NCBI RefSeq assembly: GCF_000255555.1
Contig: NZ_AGRW01000032.1
Span: 1 to 40,338, forward strand
Length of the DNA stretch: 40,338 nt
Origin: Treponema saccharophilum DSM 2985
GTDB lineage: Bacteria; Spirochaetota; Spirochaetia; Treponematales; Treponemataceae
Reading direction: 5' to 3'
Position numbers and translations under genes: made by a program
Shown: piece after piece, positions 40,067 to 40,338 of the stretch
Numbering within the stretch: the first letter of the stretch is position 1
Layout: every line of letters begins with the position of its first letter
The notes under the pieces: model-generated
What the model was told of the DNA's origin: nothing
Database searches by the model: none
What the model saw: the letters and a program-made list of their open reading frames with translations, nothing else

Positions 40067-40338
40067 CGCATTGTTTTACGAGCGTTTTTCATTGCTGAGT
40101 GGAGCGTGCGAGCGCACAACATCGGGGATGTTGTGCCCCTCACGGGTGAAGATTTGCGCGCATTGTTTTACGAGCGTTTTTCATTGCTGAATGGAGCGTG
40201 CGAGGGCACAACATCGGGGATGTTGTGCCCTCACTGGTGAAGATTGGCGCGCATTGTTTTACGAGCGTTTTTCATTGCTGAGCGGAGCGGGCGAGCGTAC
40301 GACATCGGGGATGTTGTGCCCCCACGGGTGAAGATTGG
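40067..40338 (+). repeat. Palindromic repeat array D (about 92-bp unit, runs off the window)
   Basis: Three copies fill the 300 bases upstream of gyrB; no gene is seen. Each copy has CGCATTGTTTTACG, GAGCGTTTTTCATTGCTGA, GGAGCG, a hairpin, then GCCCCTCACGGGTGAAGAT. The hairpin is GCACAACATC-GGG-GATGTTGTGC (40114-40136) in copy 1 and GGGCACAACATC/GATGTTGTGCCC (40204-40230) in copy 2. In copy 3 it is GTACGACATC/GATGTTGTGC, paired throughout with two G-U. The array continues past 40338. Confidence 0.9.

Overview
The window looks like a chromosomal segment of a free-living or gut treponeme (Spirochaetes) with a moderately high GC content. The evidence is a PnrA/TmpC-type purine-nucleoside ABC operon, several lipoproteins with relaxed spirochaetal lipoboxes, BspA-like leucine-rich-repeat proteins, and treponeme-like MurE, MiaB, GyrA and GyrB sequences. 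No tRNA, rRNA, insertion sequence, prophage or CRISPR array was found. Nearly all DNA is coding, and most genes are on the minus strand.

Layout. 1-443: tandem palindromic repeat array A. 444-5399 (minus): nucleoside uptake operon, binding lipoprotein, double ATPase and two permeases. 5526-13454 (minus): alpha-2-macroglobulin and penicillin-binding protein 1C. 13625-19427 (minus): RavA ATPase, ViaA-like VWA protein, an LRR lipoprotein, then a secreted LRR protein with its own promoter. 19612-21633: a sigma-70 family factor, a small secreted protein and an unknown protein. 21778-23762 (plus): MurE and a 99-residue protein, then repeat array B, then DNA polymerase IV. 25414-26622: a lipoprotein, repeat array C and a bidirectional terminator. 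26625-30114 (minus): MurD, MiaB and a LapA-like membrane protein. 30352-35220: HrpB helicase, an OmpA-domain protein, a Nudix hydrolase and a YhbY RNA-binding protein. 35467-39967 (minus): GyrB and GyrA. 40067 to the end: repeat array D.

The genes fall into envelope building and defence (MurE, MurD, PBP1C, A2M, OmpA-like, LapA-like, LRR proteins), nucleoside uptake, and chromosome or RNA maintenance (gyrase, Pol IV, HrpB, MiaB, YhbY, Nudix).

Four signals stand out beyond the genes. (1) Five ParB-site-like 16-mers lie at 35.3-36.2 kb, four of them in the gyrA-yhbY gap. (2) A tight DnaA-box cluster sits inside an in-frame AT-rich insertion in hrpB. Together with gyrAB these suggest an origin-proximal segment; the leftward gene bias suggests the origin lies to the right of the window. 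(3) Arrays A, B and D (and more loosely C) share a conserved scaffold, starting with CGCATTGTTTT, around a hairpin whose sequence differs between arrays while pairing is kept. A, B and C start within about 20 bases of the upstream stop codon. (4) Five genes (dinB, hrpB, the OmpA-like gene, nudix, yhbY) carry a -10 hexamer exactly 6 bases before ATG with no spaced Shine-Dalgarno, as expected for leaderless mRNAs.

All calls come from reading the sequence. No database search or folding program was run.
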